Positions 24,143 to 32,290 of a stretch of DNA of 64,000 nucleotides are shown here, piece by piece. Origin of the DNA: Kutzneria sp. CA-103260 (GTDB taxonomy: Bacteria; Actinomycetota; Actinomycetes; Mycobacteriales; Pseudonocardiaceae); the NCBI RefSeq assembly GCF_018263855.1, contig NZ_CP073318.1:6758001-6822000 (forward strand), given 5' to 3'. Numbering within the stretch: position 1 is the first letter of the stretch; the number at the start of each line of letters is the position of its first letter. A model generated the notes under the pieces. That model was not told the DNA's origin. It saw only the letters and a list, made by a program, of their open reading frames with translations, and ran no database searches. The translations under genes were made by a program, and so were the position numbers.

Positions 24143-24910
24143 GTGGTCCTCGAGGGCAAGACAGTGATCGTGTCCGGGGTCGGAGCCGGCCTCGGCCGGC
24201 AGACCGCGCTCGCGGCGGCCCGGGACGGCGCGAACGTCGTCCTCGGCGCGCGGACGGAAGCCAACCTGACGGCAGTGGCCGAGGAGATCGGGCCGCGGGC
24301 GGCGTATGCCGTCACCAACATCACCGACGCACAGGCGTGCGAGAACCTGGTGTCGGTGGCGATGGAGAAGTTCGGGGCGGTGGACGCCGTGATCCACGTG
24401 GCCGCCCGCGACCGGGTGTTCGGCGGGCTTGAGGGCGCCGACCTGGACCTGTGGCGGAAAGTGTTCGACGTCAACGTCATCGGCACCATGCGGCTCACCC
24501 AGGCGGCGCTGCCGGCGTTGACGGTGCGCGGCGGGTCAGTGGTGATCATCGGCACCCAGGCGGCGTTCTCGCCGACACTGCCGCAGGCGGCCTATGCCAC
24601 GTCCAAGGGCGCGCTGCACGCGGCGATGTTCTCGCTGGCCAAGGAACTCGGGCCGCGCAAGATCCGGGTCAACTCCGTGGTGCCCGGCTGGATGCTGGGC
24701 CCGAACGTCGAGATGTACATCCAGTGGACCGCGCAGAGCCGGGGCGTGCCCGAGGAGGAGATCAAGGCCGAACTCGCCGCCAAGGCCGCGCTGGGCGAGA
24801 TCGCCGGGGACGTCGACGTGGCCGAGGCGGCGGTGTTCTTCGCCTCCGACCGGGCGCGGATGCTGACCGGCCAGACCCTGTTCGTCAACGGTGGCGAGTA
24901 CTTCCGCTGA
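24143..24910 (+). CDS. short-chain dehydrogenase/reductase
   Basis: 255 aa SDR starting VVLEGKTVIVSG. The glycine loop is SGVGAGLG (residues 11-18), the central motif is HVAAR in place of NNAG, and the catalytic Tyr-Lys lies in YATSK. The C-terminus MLTGQTLFVNGGEYFR is typical. Only 3 bp separate its GTG from the operator, implying leaderless or internal initiation. It is followed after 11 bp by the DapB-like dehydrogenase and is probably co-transcribed. Substrate unknown. Confidence 0.83.
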   Translation: MVLEGKTVIVSGVGAGLGRQTALAAARDGANVVLGARTEANLTAVAEEIGPRAAYAVTNITDAQACENLVSVAMEKFGAVDAVIHVAARDRVFGGLEGADLDLWRKVFDVNVIGTMRLTQAALPALTVRGGSVVIIGTQAAFSPTLPQAAYATSKGALHAAMFSLAKELGPRKIRVNSVVPGWMLGPNVEMYIQWTAQSRGVPEEEIKAELAAKAALGEIAGDVDVAEAAVFFASDRARMLTGQTLFVNGGEYFR

Positions 24911-24921
24911 GGGGAAAAGCG

Positions 24922-25986
24922 ATGGCGCACAAGGTGATCGTGTGGGGCACCGGGGTCGTCGGCAAGCTGGTGATCCGCGAGCTGCTGGACCATCCCGAGT
25001 TCGAGCTGGCCGGGGTGATCGTGCACGACCCGGCCAAGGACGGCGTCGACGCCGGCGTGCTGATCGGGGCCGACCCGGTCGGGATCGTGGCGACCACCGA
25101 CGTCCAGTCCGCTTTGGACGGTGAGGCCGACGCGGTCGCCTACTTCGGCCCCACGGCGGAGTTCGCGCTGGAGAACATCGAGAACATGGCGCGGGCGCTG
25201 CGGTCCGGCAAGCATGTGGTGTCGACCGCCATGACGCCGTTGGTGTATCCGGACGCCTGCCCGCCCCAGGTCCGCACCGAGCTGGAGAAGGCGTGTGCCG
25301 AGGCGGGCAAGGCCTGCTTCACCACCGGCATCGATCCCGGCTTCGCCAACGACCTGTTTCCGTTGACATTGCTGGGGGTCTGCGGGCGGGTCGACAGCGT
25401 GCGGATCCAGGAGCTCGTCGACTACGCCAGCTACGCCGGCGACTACAGCAAGGTCATGGGCTTCGGCCTGCCGGTCGACACCCAGGCCATGCTGGAGATC
25501 CCCGAGATCCTGATCTTCGCCTGGGGGCACACCATTCCCATGATCGCCGACGCGGTCGGGGTGAAGCTGGACCGCGTCGACACCGTCTACGAGAAGTGGG
25601 CGGCGCCGGAGCGGATCTCCTACCAGCACGGGGTGATCGAGCCCGGACACTGCGCGGCCGTGCGGTTCGAGATCCGGGGCTGGGTGGGGTCCGAGCCGCG
25701 GATCGTCATCGAACACGTCAACCGCATCACCAACGCCGCCGCCCCGGAATGGGCGCGGGCCGCGTCGGTGGACAACGACGCCTACCGGATCATCGTCAAG
25801 GGCAGCCCCGAGATCACCCAGGAGACGGCGTTCCGACACGAGGTCGACGGCGACCCGGTCAGCGGTGGCTGCCTGGCCACCGGGATGCGGGCCGTCAACG
25901 CCGTGCCGTACCTGGACGACCTGCCGCCACGCCTGGTCTCGGCGCTGGACCTGCCGCTGATCCCGGGGCGCGGGGTGATCCGCTAG
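24922..25986 (+). CDS. DapB-like NAD(P)-dependent dehydrogenase
   Basis: 354 aa. The N-terminal Rossmann domain (IVWGTGVVGKLVIRELL, residues 5-21) resembles dihydrodipicolinate reductase N-domains and 2,4-diaminopentanoate dehydrogenase-like proteins widespread in mycobacteria and relatives. GVIVHDPAK marks the cofactor ribose loop. AGGGGAAA precedes the ATG. It is the second gene of the TetR-controlled operon, so the pair probably performs two successive redox steps on a related carbonyl or amine. Real substrate unknown. Confidence 0.75.
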   Translation: MAHKVIVWGTGVVGKLVIRELLDHPEFELAGVIVHDPAKDGVDAGVLIGADPVGIVATTDVQSALDGEADAVAYFGPTAEFALENIENMARALRSGKHVVSTAMTPLVYPDACPPQVRTELEKACAEAGKACFTTGIDPGFANDLFPLTLLGVCGRVDSVRIQELVDYASYAGDYSKVMGFGLPVDTQAMLEIPEILIFAWGHTIPMIADAVGVKLDRVDTVYEKWAAPERISYQHGVIEPGHCAAVRFEIRGWVGSEPRIVIEHVNRITNAAAPEWARAASVDNDAYRIIVKGSPEITQETAFRHEVDGDPVSGGCLATGMRAVNAVPYLDDLPPRLVSALDLPLIPGRGVIR

Positions 25987-26041
25987 ACGAGTAAGTCCGA
26001 AGGTGGGGCGGTAGCCGGAGACGGACGAAGGGTGTTCAAGA

Positions 26042-26401
26042 TCAGTTTGTGAGGACCGACCGCACGGCGTCCTCGGTCCGGGCCACCACGGCCGGGCCGT
26101 CGTCGGCGGTGATGATCGGACGCTGGATCAGGATCGGGTGCTCGGCCAGGGCCTTGATCCACCGCGCGCGGGTCGCCTCGGTTCGTTCCCACGTCTTGAG
26201 AGCGAGCTCGGCGGCGACCTTCTCGCCGGTGCGGGCGATGTCCCACGGTTCCAGACCCAGCCGGTCCAGCACGGCCACCAGCTCGGCCTCGGTCGGTGGG
26301 TCGTCGAGATAGCGCCGCACGGTGTACTCGGCGCCGGCCTCGTCCAGGATCGACAGCGCCGAACGGCACTTCGAGCACGCGGGGTTGATCCAGATTTCCA
26401 C
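26042..26401 (-). CDS. ArsC/Spx-family thioredoxin-fold protein
   Basis: 119 aa, full length for the ArsC family. The N-terminal beta strand EIWINPACSKCRSAL carries a CxxC motif (residues 9-12), and the PPTEAEL and RPIITADD (Arg/cis-Pro) positions match. ArsC-type arsenate reductases use glutathione/glutaredoxin, which actinomycetes lack, so this may be a mycothiol-linked reductase or a regulator-like paralogue. No ars genes adjoin it. GTG start; divergent from the P450 gene by 32 bp. Confidence 0.75.
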   Translation of the reverse strand: MEIWINPACSKCRSALSILDEAGAEYTVRRYLDDPPTEAELVAVLDRLGLEPWDIARTGEKVAAELALKTWERTEATRARWIKALAEHPILIQRPIITADDGPAVVARTEDAVRSVLTN

Positions 26402-26433
26402 GGCCCCAGCTTACGGCTGGTAGCTTCGGATCC

Positions 26434-27582
26434 ATGTTCCCAGTCGGCGCCGAAGCCACGATCGGAGAGCTCACGGCGGACTCGCACCCGCTGCTTGCCC
26501 GGCTGCGCGCGGCGGAGCCGGTGTCCTGGCTGCCGGCGCTGAACGGGTGGCTGGTGACCCGGCACGACCTGGCGTTGCAGGTGATGCGGGACGCGGCGAC
26601 GTTCACGGTGGACGACCCGCGATTCTCCACCGGACAGGTGGTCGGGCCGTCGATGCTGTCCCTGGACGCCGACGAGCACGCCCGGCACCGCGCGCCGTTC
26701 TCACGGCAGTTCCGGCCGAGGGAGATCGCGGACCGATTCGGCGACTTCGTCCGCGCCGAGTGCGACCGGCTGGTGGACGGCTTCGCCGACACCGGGCGGG
26801 CGGAGCTGCGGCGGGCGCTGGCCGGGCCGTTGGCGGTGGCCGTGGTGGCCGACGCGCTGGGGCTGGACGGCACGGACGCGAAGCGGGTGCTGGCCTGGTA
26901 CGACGCGATCGTGTCCACAGTGGCCGACATCTCGGCCGGGCGAAAGCCGGATTCCGTTGGCGTGGAGGCGTTCGGCGAGCTGCGGGCGCACATCGAGAGC
27001 TCGGTGGCGCGGCACAACCCGTCGCTGCTGGCCGACGCGGCCGAGGCGCTGGCGCTGCCGGAGGTGGTGTCGAACGCGGCGGTGCTGATGTTCGGCGGCA
27101 TCGAGACCACCGAGGGCATGATCGCCAACGTGCTGCTGCACCTGTTGAACGATCCGTCCCAAATGGACATCGTCCGGGCCGACCGGTCGCGGATCCCGGA
27201 CGCCGTCGAGGAATCGCTGCGTATGGAGCCGGCCGCGGCGGTGGTCGACCGGTATGCCACGCGGGACGTGGAACTGGCCGGGGCGTCGATCAGGCGCGGC
27301 GATCTCGTCACCGTGTCGCTGACGGCGGCCAACCGGGATCCGGCGGTGTTCGAGAACCCGGACGTCTTCGATCTGCGGCGCCCGAACCTGCGCAAGCAGC
27401 TGGCCTTCGCACACGGCCCGCACTTCTGCCTCGGCGTCGACCTGGCCCGGTTGGAGACGCGGATCGCCGTCGAGACCGTGCTGGATCGCTTGCCAGGTCT
27501 GGAACTGACCGAGCCGGCCGAGCCGACGGGCCTGGTGTTCCGCAAGCCCGACGGTGTGCACGTGCGCTGGGCGACGGCGTGA
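26434..27582 (+). CDS. cytochrome P450
   Basis: 382 aa soluble bacterial P450. I-helix MFGGIETTEGM has a Glu-Thr oxygen-activation pair, ExxR is EESLR, and the haem loop is FAHGPHFCLGVDLARLE with the axial Cys. No adjacent ferredoxin or reductase. The protein is slightly short for the family (usually about 400). Its TGA overlaps the GTG of the YjbR gene (GTGA). The substrate cannot be predicted. Confidence 0.9.
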   Translation: MFPVGAEATIGELTADSHPLLARLRAAEPVSWLPALNGWLVTRHDLALQVMRDAATFTVDDPRFSTGQVVGPSMLSLDADEHARHRAPFSRQFRPREIADRFGDFVRAECDRLVDGFADTGRAELRRALAGPLAVAVVADALGLDGTDAKRVLAWYDAIVSTVADISAGRKPDSVGVEAFGELRAHIESSVARHNPSLLADAAEALALPEVVSNAAVLMFGGIETTEGMIANVLLHLLNDPSQMDIVRADRSRIPDAVEESLRMEPAAAVVDRYATRDVELAGASIRRGDLVTVSLTAANRDPAVFENPDVFDLRRPNLRKQLAFAHGPHFCLGVDLARLETRIAVETVLDRLPGLELTEPAEPTGLVFRKPDGVHVRWATA

Positions 27583-27923
27583 CACTGGAACAGGTCGCGG
27601 CCTACGCGTTGCAGTTCCCGCAGGCGACCGAGGAGAACCCGTTCGGCCCGGGGCTGGACGTGTACAAGGTCGAAGGCAAGGTGTTCGCGATCCTGGCCCC
27701 GAGCGGGCCGTCGGTGTCGCTCAAGTGCGAGCCGAGCCTGGCGATGCACCTGCGGCAGCAGTACGACGGCGTGACGCCCGGCTACCACCTGAACAAGAAG
27801 CACTGGAACACGGTGCGGCTGGACGGCGACATCCCGCCAGACCAGATCGAGGAGATGATCGAGCACTCCTACGAGCGGGTGGTCGCCGGCCTGCCCAAGA
27901 TGGTCCGGCTACGGCTTCGGTAG
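27579..27923 (+). CDS. MmcQ/YjbR-family protein
   Basis: 114 aa, matching the YjbR/MmcQ double-wing-like fold: FPQATEENPFGPGLDVYKV, KVFAILAP, SLKCEP, and the signature YHLNKKHWNTVRLDG near the C-terminus. These small proteins may bind DNA; function is unestablished. It is coupled to the P450 gene by a 4-bp overlap and ends 15 bp inside the convergent membrane gene. Confidence 0.85.
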   Translation: MTLEQVAAYALQFPQATEENPFGPGLDVYKVEGKVFAILAPSGPSVSLKCEPSLAMHLRQQYDGVTPGYHLNKKHWNTVRLDGDIPPDQIEEMIEHSYERVVAGLPKMVRLRLR

Positions 27924-28187
27924 CACCTTCACCGATTCCCACACCTGCTCCGGCAGATCCTCGCCGCGGGCCATGGTGACGGTCAGGCCCCAGGCCATCA
28001 GGAAACCCAGCAGCCCCAACGCCAGTCCGGAGATGCCGAGCACGAGGCCCACCAGCCACATCAGCTGCCGCAGTGGGCTGATCAGCGTCAGGACCGGCGT
28101 GATCACCAGCGCGAGCGCGATGTAGCCGGCCGATCCGGCCTGGTCCATCTTCAGCACCAGACGTAGCAGACGGTGTTGGCGGGTCAT
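27909..28187 (-). CDS. small membrane protein
   Basis: 92 aa. Two to three hydrophobic stretches (GYIALALVITPVLTLI, LMWLVGLVLGISGLALGLLGFLMAW) indicate an integral membrane protein with a basic N-terminus and charged C-terminus. GGAGG precedes the ATG by 8 nt. No family recognised. It lies 58 bp downstream of the CDP-alcohol phosphatidyltransferase gene on the same strand. Confidence 0.6.
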   Translation of the reverse strand: MTRQHRLLRLVLKMDQAGSAGYIALALVITPVLTLISPLRQLMWLVGLVLGISGLALGLLGFLMAWGLTVTMARGEDLPEQVWESVKVLPKP

Positions 28188-28245
28188 GGTTCTCGCCTCC
28201 CTCGGTGTCACCGCCGACGGTAGGCGGGTGCGGGAAGCGAGTCGA

Positions 28246-29013
28246 TTACGCGCGAGGTAAGGAAGTCTCCGCGCGCCGCGGCTGGTTGTGGTTGTGCCAC
28301 AGCCAGCGCACGTCCCGGCCGAAGGACCAGACCAGGGAGGCCAGTGCGAGCCCGACCACTGCGATCGACGCGTTTTCGGACAGCAGGCCGGACGCAGCGA
28401 CGACAAGCAGGATGCCCTGGGCGGCGGCGACGGTCTTGCGGGCGAAGCTCGGCGGCAGCGCGCCCTTCAGCCACGGCATGACCCAGCCGGCGGCGACGAA
28501 GACGTACCGCATGGCCCCGATGAGCAGCACCCATGGCCCCAGCGACTCCGCGACGAACACGCTCAGCACCAGGATCAGGAACGCGTCGACCTCCATGTCG
28601 AACCGCGCCCCGACCGCGGTGGCGGTGCCGGTGCGGCGGGCGACATGGCCGTCTACGCCGTCCAGGATCAGCGCCACCACGGAGAGCGCCACGATGGCGA
28701 CCGTCGAGTGGCCGTGCATGAAGCCGTCCGCGACCAGCGCGGTGACGCCGCCGACCAGGATGGCGCGGAACATGGTGACCCAGTTGGCCTGGCCGAACGT
28801 CCGAGCTCGGGTGCGGTGCAGTGCGTAACCGAGGGTCGCACATGTCACCACCGCGCACGCGGTGCCGGCGGCCAGCGCGCTCGGGCCGATGCGCAGCGCC
28901 GCCCACAGCAGGGCCAGCAGGACCAGCTGCGCGCCGAGTCCGGCGACCACGCCGGGGGTCACCGTCGATACGTGCCGAATCTGAGTGGTCACCTTGCCTC
29001 CACGCGTGCTCAT
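28246..29013 (-). CDS. CDP-alcohol phosphatidyltransferase family membrane enzyme
   Basis: 255 aa integral membrane protein. The catalytic signature DG-x2-G-x2-AR-x8-G-x3-D-x3-D is complete (LDGVDGHVARRT, then GARFDMEVD). Such enzymes transfer a phospho-alcohol from or to a CDP-activated lipid or alcohol (for example inositol or glycerol phosphates). The long N-terminal region adds membrane helices. The start may be the ATG at 29013 or a GTG at 28992 after GGAGG. It is divergent, by 40 bp, from the dehydrogenase/QueD-like/glycosyltransferase operon, and probably belongs to the same pathway. Confidence 0.85.
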   Translation of the reverse strand: MSTRGGKVTTQIRHVSTVTPGVVAGLGAQLVLLALLWAALRIGPSALAAGTACAVVTCATLGYALHRTRARTFGQANWVTMFRAILVGGVTALVADGFMHGHSTVAIVALSVVALILDGVDGHVARRTGTATAVGARFDMEVDAFLILVLSVFVAESLGPWVLLIGAMRYVFVAAGWVMPWLKGALPPSFARKTVAAAQGILLVVAASGLLSENASIAVVGLALASLVWSFGRDVRWLWHNHNQPRRAETSLPRA

Positions 29014-29053
29014 GCTCCGGTCAGAACACGTGCACTGTGGTAGAAGGGTTCAA

Positions 29054-30037
29054 ATGGACCTGTCCGCACACGCGTTCTGGTTGCTGCGCCCGGGTGAAGG
29101 CGAGATCCGTCCGGTGCCGCTGACCGCCCCCGCCCCCGGCGAGGTGCTGGTCAGAACGCTGTTCTCCGGCGTCAGCCGCGGCACCGAGACCCTGGTGTTC
29201 CGGGGTGGCGTGCCCGCCAGCCAGCACGACCTCATGCGCGCGCCGTTTCAGGACGGCGAGTTCCCCGCCCCGGTCAAGTACGGCTATCTCAACGTCGGCG
29301 TCGTCGAGGCCGGCGAGCCCGGCCTGGTCGGGCGAACCGTGTTCTGCCTGTACCCGCACCAGACACGATACGTGGTGCCGGCCGCCGCGGTGACCGTTCT
29401 GCCCGATTCGGTGCCGGCTGCCCGTGCCGTGCTGGCCGGCACGGTGGAGACGGCCGTCAACGCGGTGTGGGACGCCGCTCCCCTGCTCGGCGACCGGATC
29501 GCGGTGATCGGCGCCGGCATGGTCGGGTGTTCGGTGGCCGCGCTGCTGGCCAAGTTCCCGGGCGTGCGGGTTCAGCTGGTGGACGTCGACCCGTCACGGG
29601 CGGCGGTGGCGGCCTCGCTGGGAGTGGAGTTCGTGGCGCCCGGGGACGCGGCCGACGGCTGCGACCTGGTCGTGCACGCCAGCGCGACGTCGGCGGGGCT
29701 GACCCGGGCGCTGGAGCTGCTCACGCCGGAGGGCACGGTCGTCGAGCTCTCGTGGTACGGCGACAAGCAGGTCAGCGTCCCGCTCGGGGAGTTCTTCCAC
29801 TCCCGGCGGCTGGTGGTCCGCAGCAGCCAGGTCGGCACCATTCCGGCCGCCCGGCGGGGCCGGCACACCTACGCCAGCCGGCTCGCGGTGTCGCTGGAGC
29901 TGCTGGCCGACCCGGTGTTCGACGCCTTGATCACCGGCTCCAGCGACTTCGCCGCGCTGCCCGAAGTCATGCCGCAGCTGGCCGACGGCCGGCTGCCGGC
30001 GCTGTGTCACCGCATCGTCTACCCGTCAGGAGGATGA
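29054..30037 (+). CDS. zinc-type/BchC-like MDR dehydrogenase
   Basis: 327 aa medium-chain dehydrogenase. [19 protein letters not shown] replaces the usual Cys-Gly-x-Asp zinc site, as in BchC-like and related MDR proteins. The Rossmann fold starts at [17 protein letters not shown] with an acidic VDVDPSR suggesting NAD. No zinc Cys cluster is visible, so it may be zinc-free. GAAGGG precedes the ATG. Its TGA overlaps the ATG of the next gene (ATGA). Predicted to oxidise or reduce a hydroxyl group in the product of this cluster. Confidence 0.75.
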   Translation: MDLSAHAFWLLRPGEGEIRPVPLTAPAPGEVLVRTLFSGVSRGTETLVFRGGVPASQHDLMRAPFQDGEFPAPVKYGYLNVGVVEAGEPGLVGRTVFCLYPHQTRYVVPAAAVTVLPDSVPAARAVLAGTVETAVNAVWDAAPLLGDRIAVIGAGMVGCSVAALLAKFPGVRVQLVDVDPSRAAVAASLGVEFVAPGDAADGCDLVVHASATSAGLTRALELLTPEGTVVELSWYGDKQVSVPLGEFFHSRRLVVRSSQVGTIPAARRGRHTYASRLAVSLELLADPVFDALITGSSDFAALPEVMPQLADGRLPALCHRIVYPSGG

Positions 30038-30039
30038 CC

Positions 30040-30438
30040 TTGTTCAGCATCACCGTCCGCGACCACATCATGGTCGCGCACAGCTTCCGGGGCGAGGTGT
30101 TCGGACCGGCCCAGCGGCTGCACGGCGCGACGTTCGTGGTGGACGCGACGTTCCGGCGGGCCGAGCTCGACGACGACAACATCGTGGTCGACATCGGCCT
30201 GGCCAGCCAGCAGCTGAGTGAGCTGCTCGGCGAGCTGAACTACCGGAACCTGGACGAGGAACCGGCCTTCGCCGGCGTCAACACCTCGACCGAGTTCCTG
30301 GCCAAGGTCATCGCCGACCGGCTCGCCGACCGCGTCGGGGCCGGCGCGCTCGGACCGTCGGCCAGCGGGCTGTCCGGCATCTCCGTCACGCTGCACGAGT
30401 CGCACAACGCCTGGGCCAGTTACGAGCGTTCACTGTGA
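30040..30438 (+). CDS. 6-pyruvoyl-tetrahydropterin synthase/QueD homologue, catalytic residues missing
   Basis: 132 aa from the TTG at 30040, which has AGGAGG at 7-nt spacing; an ATG at 30034 inside that RBS is the alternative. The fold is clearly T-fold PTPS/QueD ([13 protein letters not shown] at the end, [13 protein letters not shown]). Compared with QueD, the catalytic Cys four residues before the HGH motif is Ala, the second His of HGH is Ala (RLHGATF), and the DHHYLN catalytic His region reads LNYRNLD. The first zinc His (VAHSF) and the substrate Glu are kept. It is therefore unlikely to be a normal QueD. Coupled on both sides. Confidence 0.8.
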   Translation: MFSITVRDHIMVAHSFRGEVFGPAQRLHGATFVVDATFRRAELDDDNIVVDIGLASQQLSELLGELNYRNLDEEPAFAGVNTSTEFLAKVIADRLADRVGAGALGPSASGLSGISVTLHESHNAWASYERSL

Positions 30439-31517
30439 CTTTGCCTGTGAACTCAGTTCACACGGTTTGGCCCGCGCAGGTCGTGGACGTCGCCGCCCCC
30501 AGTGGCGGCAACGTCTACGACCGGCGGGTGAGCGCCGGCTTATCGGCGCTCGGCTGGAATGTCGACGAAATCCTGGTCGGCGGCGACTGGCCGCGACCCG
30601 ACGCGGCGGCGCGGGCGGAGTTGGCGTCGGCGCTCGACGACCTCGATTCCGGCGAAGTCGTGCTTTTCGACGGTTTGGTCGCGTGCGGCGTTCCGGAGAT
30701 CGTCGTGCCGGCGGCCCGTCGGCTGCGCGTCGTCGTGCTGGTGCATCTGCGGCTGGCGGCGGAGACCGGGCTGCCGCCGGCCGTTCGCGACGACCTCGAC
30801 CGTCGCGAACGAGAAGTGCTGCACGCGGCCCACGCGGTGATCGCCACCAGCGAGTGGGCCGCCCGTGAACTGGCGGAACACCACAATCTGCCTGTGAACC
30901 GAGTTCACAACGCAAATCCCGGTGTCGACCGCGCACCGCTCGCCCATGGCACGGACGGCGCGTCGCGGCTGCTCTGCGTCGCGTCGGTGACCCCGCGCAA
31001 GGGCCACGACCTGCTGCTCGACGCGTTGGCCACGATCGACGATCTCGACTGGCATCTCGTCTGCGTCGGCGCGCTGCATCACGCGCCGGAGCATGTCGCT
31101 CGGTTGAAAAGCAGCAGTGCGCACGAAAAGGTCGATTTCGTCGGCCCGCAGCACGGCGACGAACTCGAGCAGAGCTACGCCGACGCCGATCTGTTCGTGC
31201 TCGCCTCCCGGGCGGAGACGTACGGCATGGTCGTCACCGAAGCGCTGGCCCGCGGCATTCCGGTGCTCGCGACCGACGTCGACCCGCTGCCCCGGACCGT
31301 GGGCCACGCGCCGGACGGCAGCGTGCCCGGCCTGCTCGTTCCGCCGTCGGGGCTGGCGGCCGCGCTCCGGAGCTGGCTAACCGACGCTGAGCTGCGGGAA
31401 CGGCTCCGGAAAGCGGCCCGGGAGCGCCGTGGCATGCTGGATGGATGGGCGGAAACCTCGAAGAGCCTGGCCAGTGTGTTGACGCAGGTGACGCGGAGTT
31501 CACCCCCGAGTGGCTGA
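30435..31517 (+). CDS. GT4-family glycosyltransferase
   Basis: 360 aa GT-B glycosyltransferase. The C-domain has [40 protein letters not shown] and the E-x7-E signature in [20 protein letters not shown], typical of retaining GT4 enzymes using nucleotide sugars. The GTG at 30435 overlaps the QueD-like stop by 4 bp. Oddly, the start codes LPVNSVH, repeated as LPVNRVH at residue 152 onward, and each is encoded over a TGTGAACNNNGTTCACA palindrome. The 3' end overlaps the methyltransferase by 73 bp. Confidence 0.87.
   Translation: MTLPVNSVHTVWPAQVVDVAAPSGGNVYDRRVSAGLSALGWNVDEILVGGDWPRPDAAARAELASALDDLDSGEVVLFDGLVACGVPEIVVPAARRLRVVVLVHLRLAAETGLPPAVRDDLDRREREVLHAAHAVIATSEWAARELAEHHNLPVNRVHNANPGVDRAPLAHGTDGASRLLCVASVTPRKGHDLLLDALATIDDLDWHLVCVGALHHAPEHVARLKSSSAHEKVDFVGPQHGDELEQSYADADLFVLASRAETYGMVVTEALARGIPVLATDVDPLPRTVGHAPDGSVPGLLVPPSGLAAALRSWLTDAELRERLRKAARERRGMLDGWAETSKSLASVLTQVTRSSPPSG
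30446..30462. promoter_or_regulatory. 17-bp palindrome, copy 1, inside glycosyltransferase gene
   Basis: TGTGAACTCAGTTCACA: 7-bp perfect arms around TCA, at codons 4-10 of the glycosyltransferase. The arms resemble CRP/GlxR half-sites (TGTGA/TCACA), but the spacing is 7 bp rather than 6. Confidence 0.45.
30893..30909. promoter_or_regulatory. 17-bp palindrome, copy 2, inside glycosyltransferase gene
   Basis: TGTGAACCGAGTTCACA has the same 7-bp arms as copy 1, 447 bp downstream in the same reading frame. Both are preceded by TGCC. Confidence 0.45.
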
Positions 31518-32290
31518 CGCTGCGCGAGCCGGTTGACGCCGCCGCCAGGTCCACCGAACTCGTCGAGCGACTGGTCCGGCTGTTCGCCGGCCGCGAGCGG
31601 CTGGTCATCCGGGACCTGGGCTGCGGAACCGGCTCGATGGGCCGCTGGCTGAGCCCGCTGCTGCCGAATCCGCAGCACTGGATCATGCAGGACCGTGAAC
31701 CAGATCTGCTGGGGCACGTGTATATGGGTGTGACCTCCACAGCCCCCGTCACGGTCGAGACCCGGTTGGGTGATCTCGGCGGCGTCACCGCCGCCGACCT
31801 CGCCGGCACCTCTCTGGTGACCGCCTCCGCCCTGCTCGACATCCTCACCGCCGGCGAAGTCGACCGGCTCGCCGCCGCGTGTGTCGAGGCCCGCGTGCCC
31901 GCGCTGTTCACGCTCTCCGTGCTCGGCGAGGTGGAGCTGTCGCCGGCCGAGTCCTTCGACGCCGAGATCACCGCGGCGTTCAACGAACACCAGCGTCGTG
32001 TCCAGGACGGTCGACGACTGCTTGGTCCGGACGCCCCGACCGCCATCGTCGAGTCGTTCGAGATGCACGGCGCGAACGTCCAGGTCGCGCCGAGTCCGTG
32101 GCAGCTGGGTAGGGATCACGGCGAGCTGACCGCGGAGTGGCTGCGTGGCTGGGTCGGCGCCGCCGTCGAGCAGCGCCCGGAGCTGGCTGCCACGGCCGCC
32201 AGCTACCTGCGGCAGCGGCTCGACGCGATCGAGGCGGGGCGGCTGACCGGCTCCGTCGGCCATGTCGACGTGCTGGCGGTGCCGGCATGA
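31445..32290 (+). CDS. class I SAM-dependent methyltransferase
   Basis: 281 aa. The SAM-binding loop LVIRDLGCGTGSMGRWLSP is at residues 53-71, and an acidic motif QDREPDLL follows. The later part is unlike common small-molecule O-methyltransferases, so the substrate is unknown. ATG at 31445 is the only in-frame start upstream of the loop, giving a 73-bp overlap with the glycosyltransferase. Its TGA overlaps the ATG of the next gene (ATGA). Probably methylates a product or intermediate of the cluster. Confidence 0.82.
   Translation: MGGNLEEPGQCVDAGDAEFTPEWLTLREPVDAAARSTELVERLVRLFAGRERLVIRDLGCGTGSMGRWLSPLLPNPQHWIMQDREPDLLGHVYMGVTSTAPVTVETRLGDLGGVTAADLAGTSLVTASALLDILTAGEVDRLAAACVEARVPALFTLSVLGEVELSPAESFDAEITAAFNEHQRRVQDGRRLLGPDAPTAIVESFEMHGANVQVAPSPWQLGRDHGELTAEWLRGWVGAAVEQRPELAATAASYLRQRLDAIEAGRLTGSVGHVDVLAVPA

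Noticed and set aside
25983-27866. 627-codon minus-strand open frame
   Set aside because: Antisense to the P450 and YjbR genes; Ser/Arg-rich with no family.
29054-30037. canonical zinc alcohol dehydrogenase
   Set aside because: The Cys/His zinc ligands are absent (VSRGTE in place of the catalytic-site motif), so only the MDR fold is claimed.
30446-30909. CRP/GlxR binding sites
   Set aside because: Half-sites match, but the spacing is one base longer than the TGTGA-N6-TCACA consensus and both lie deep in coding sequence; kept only as unexplained palindromes.
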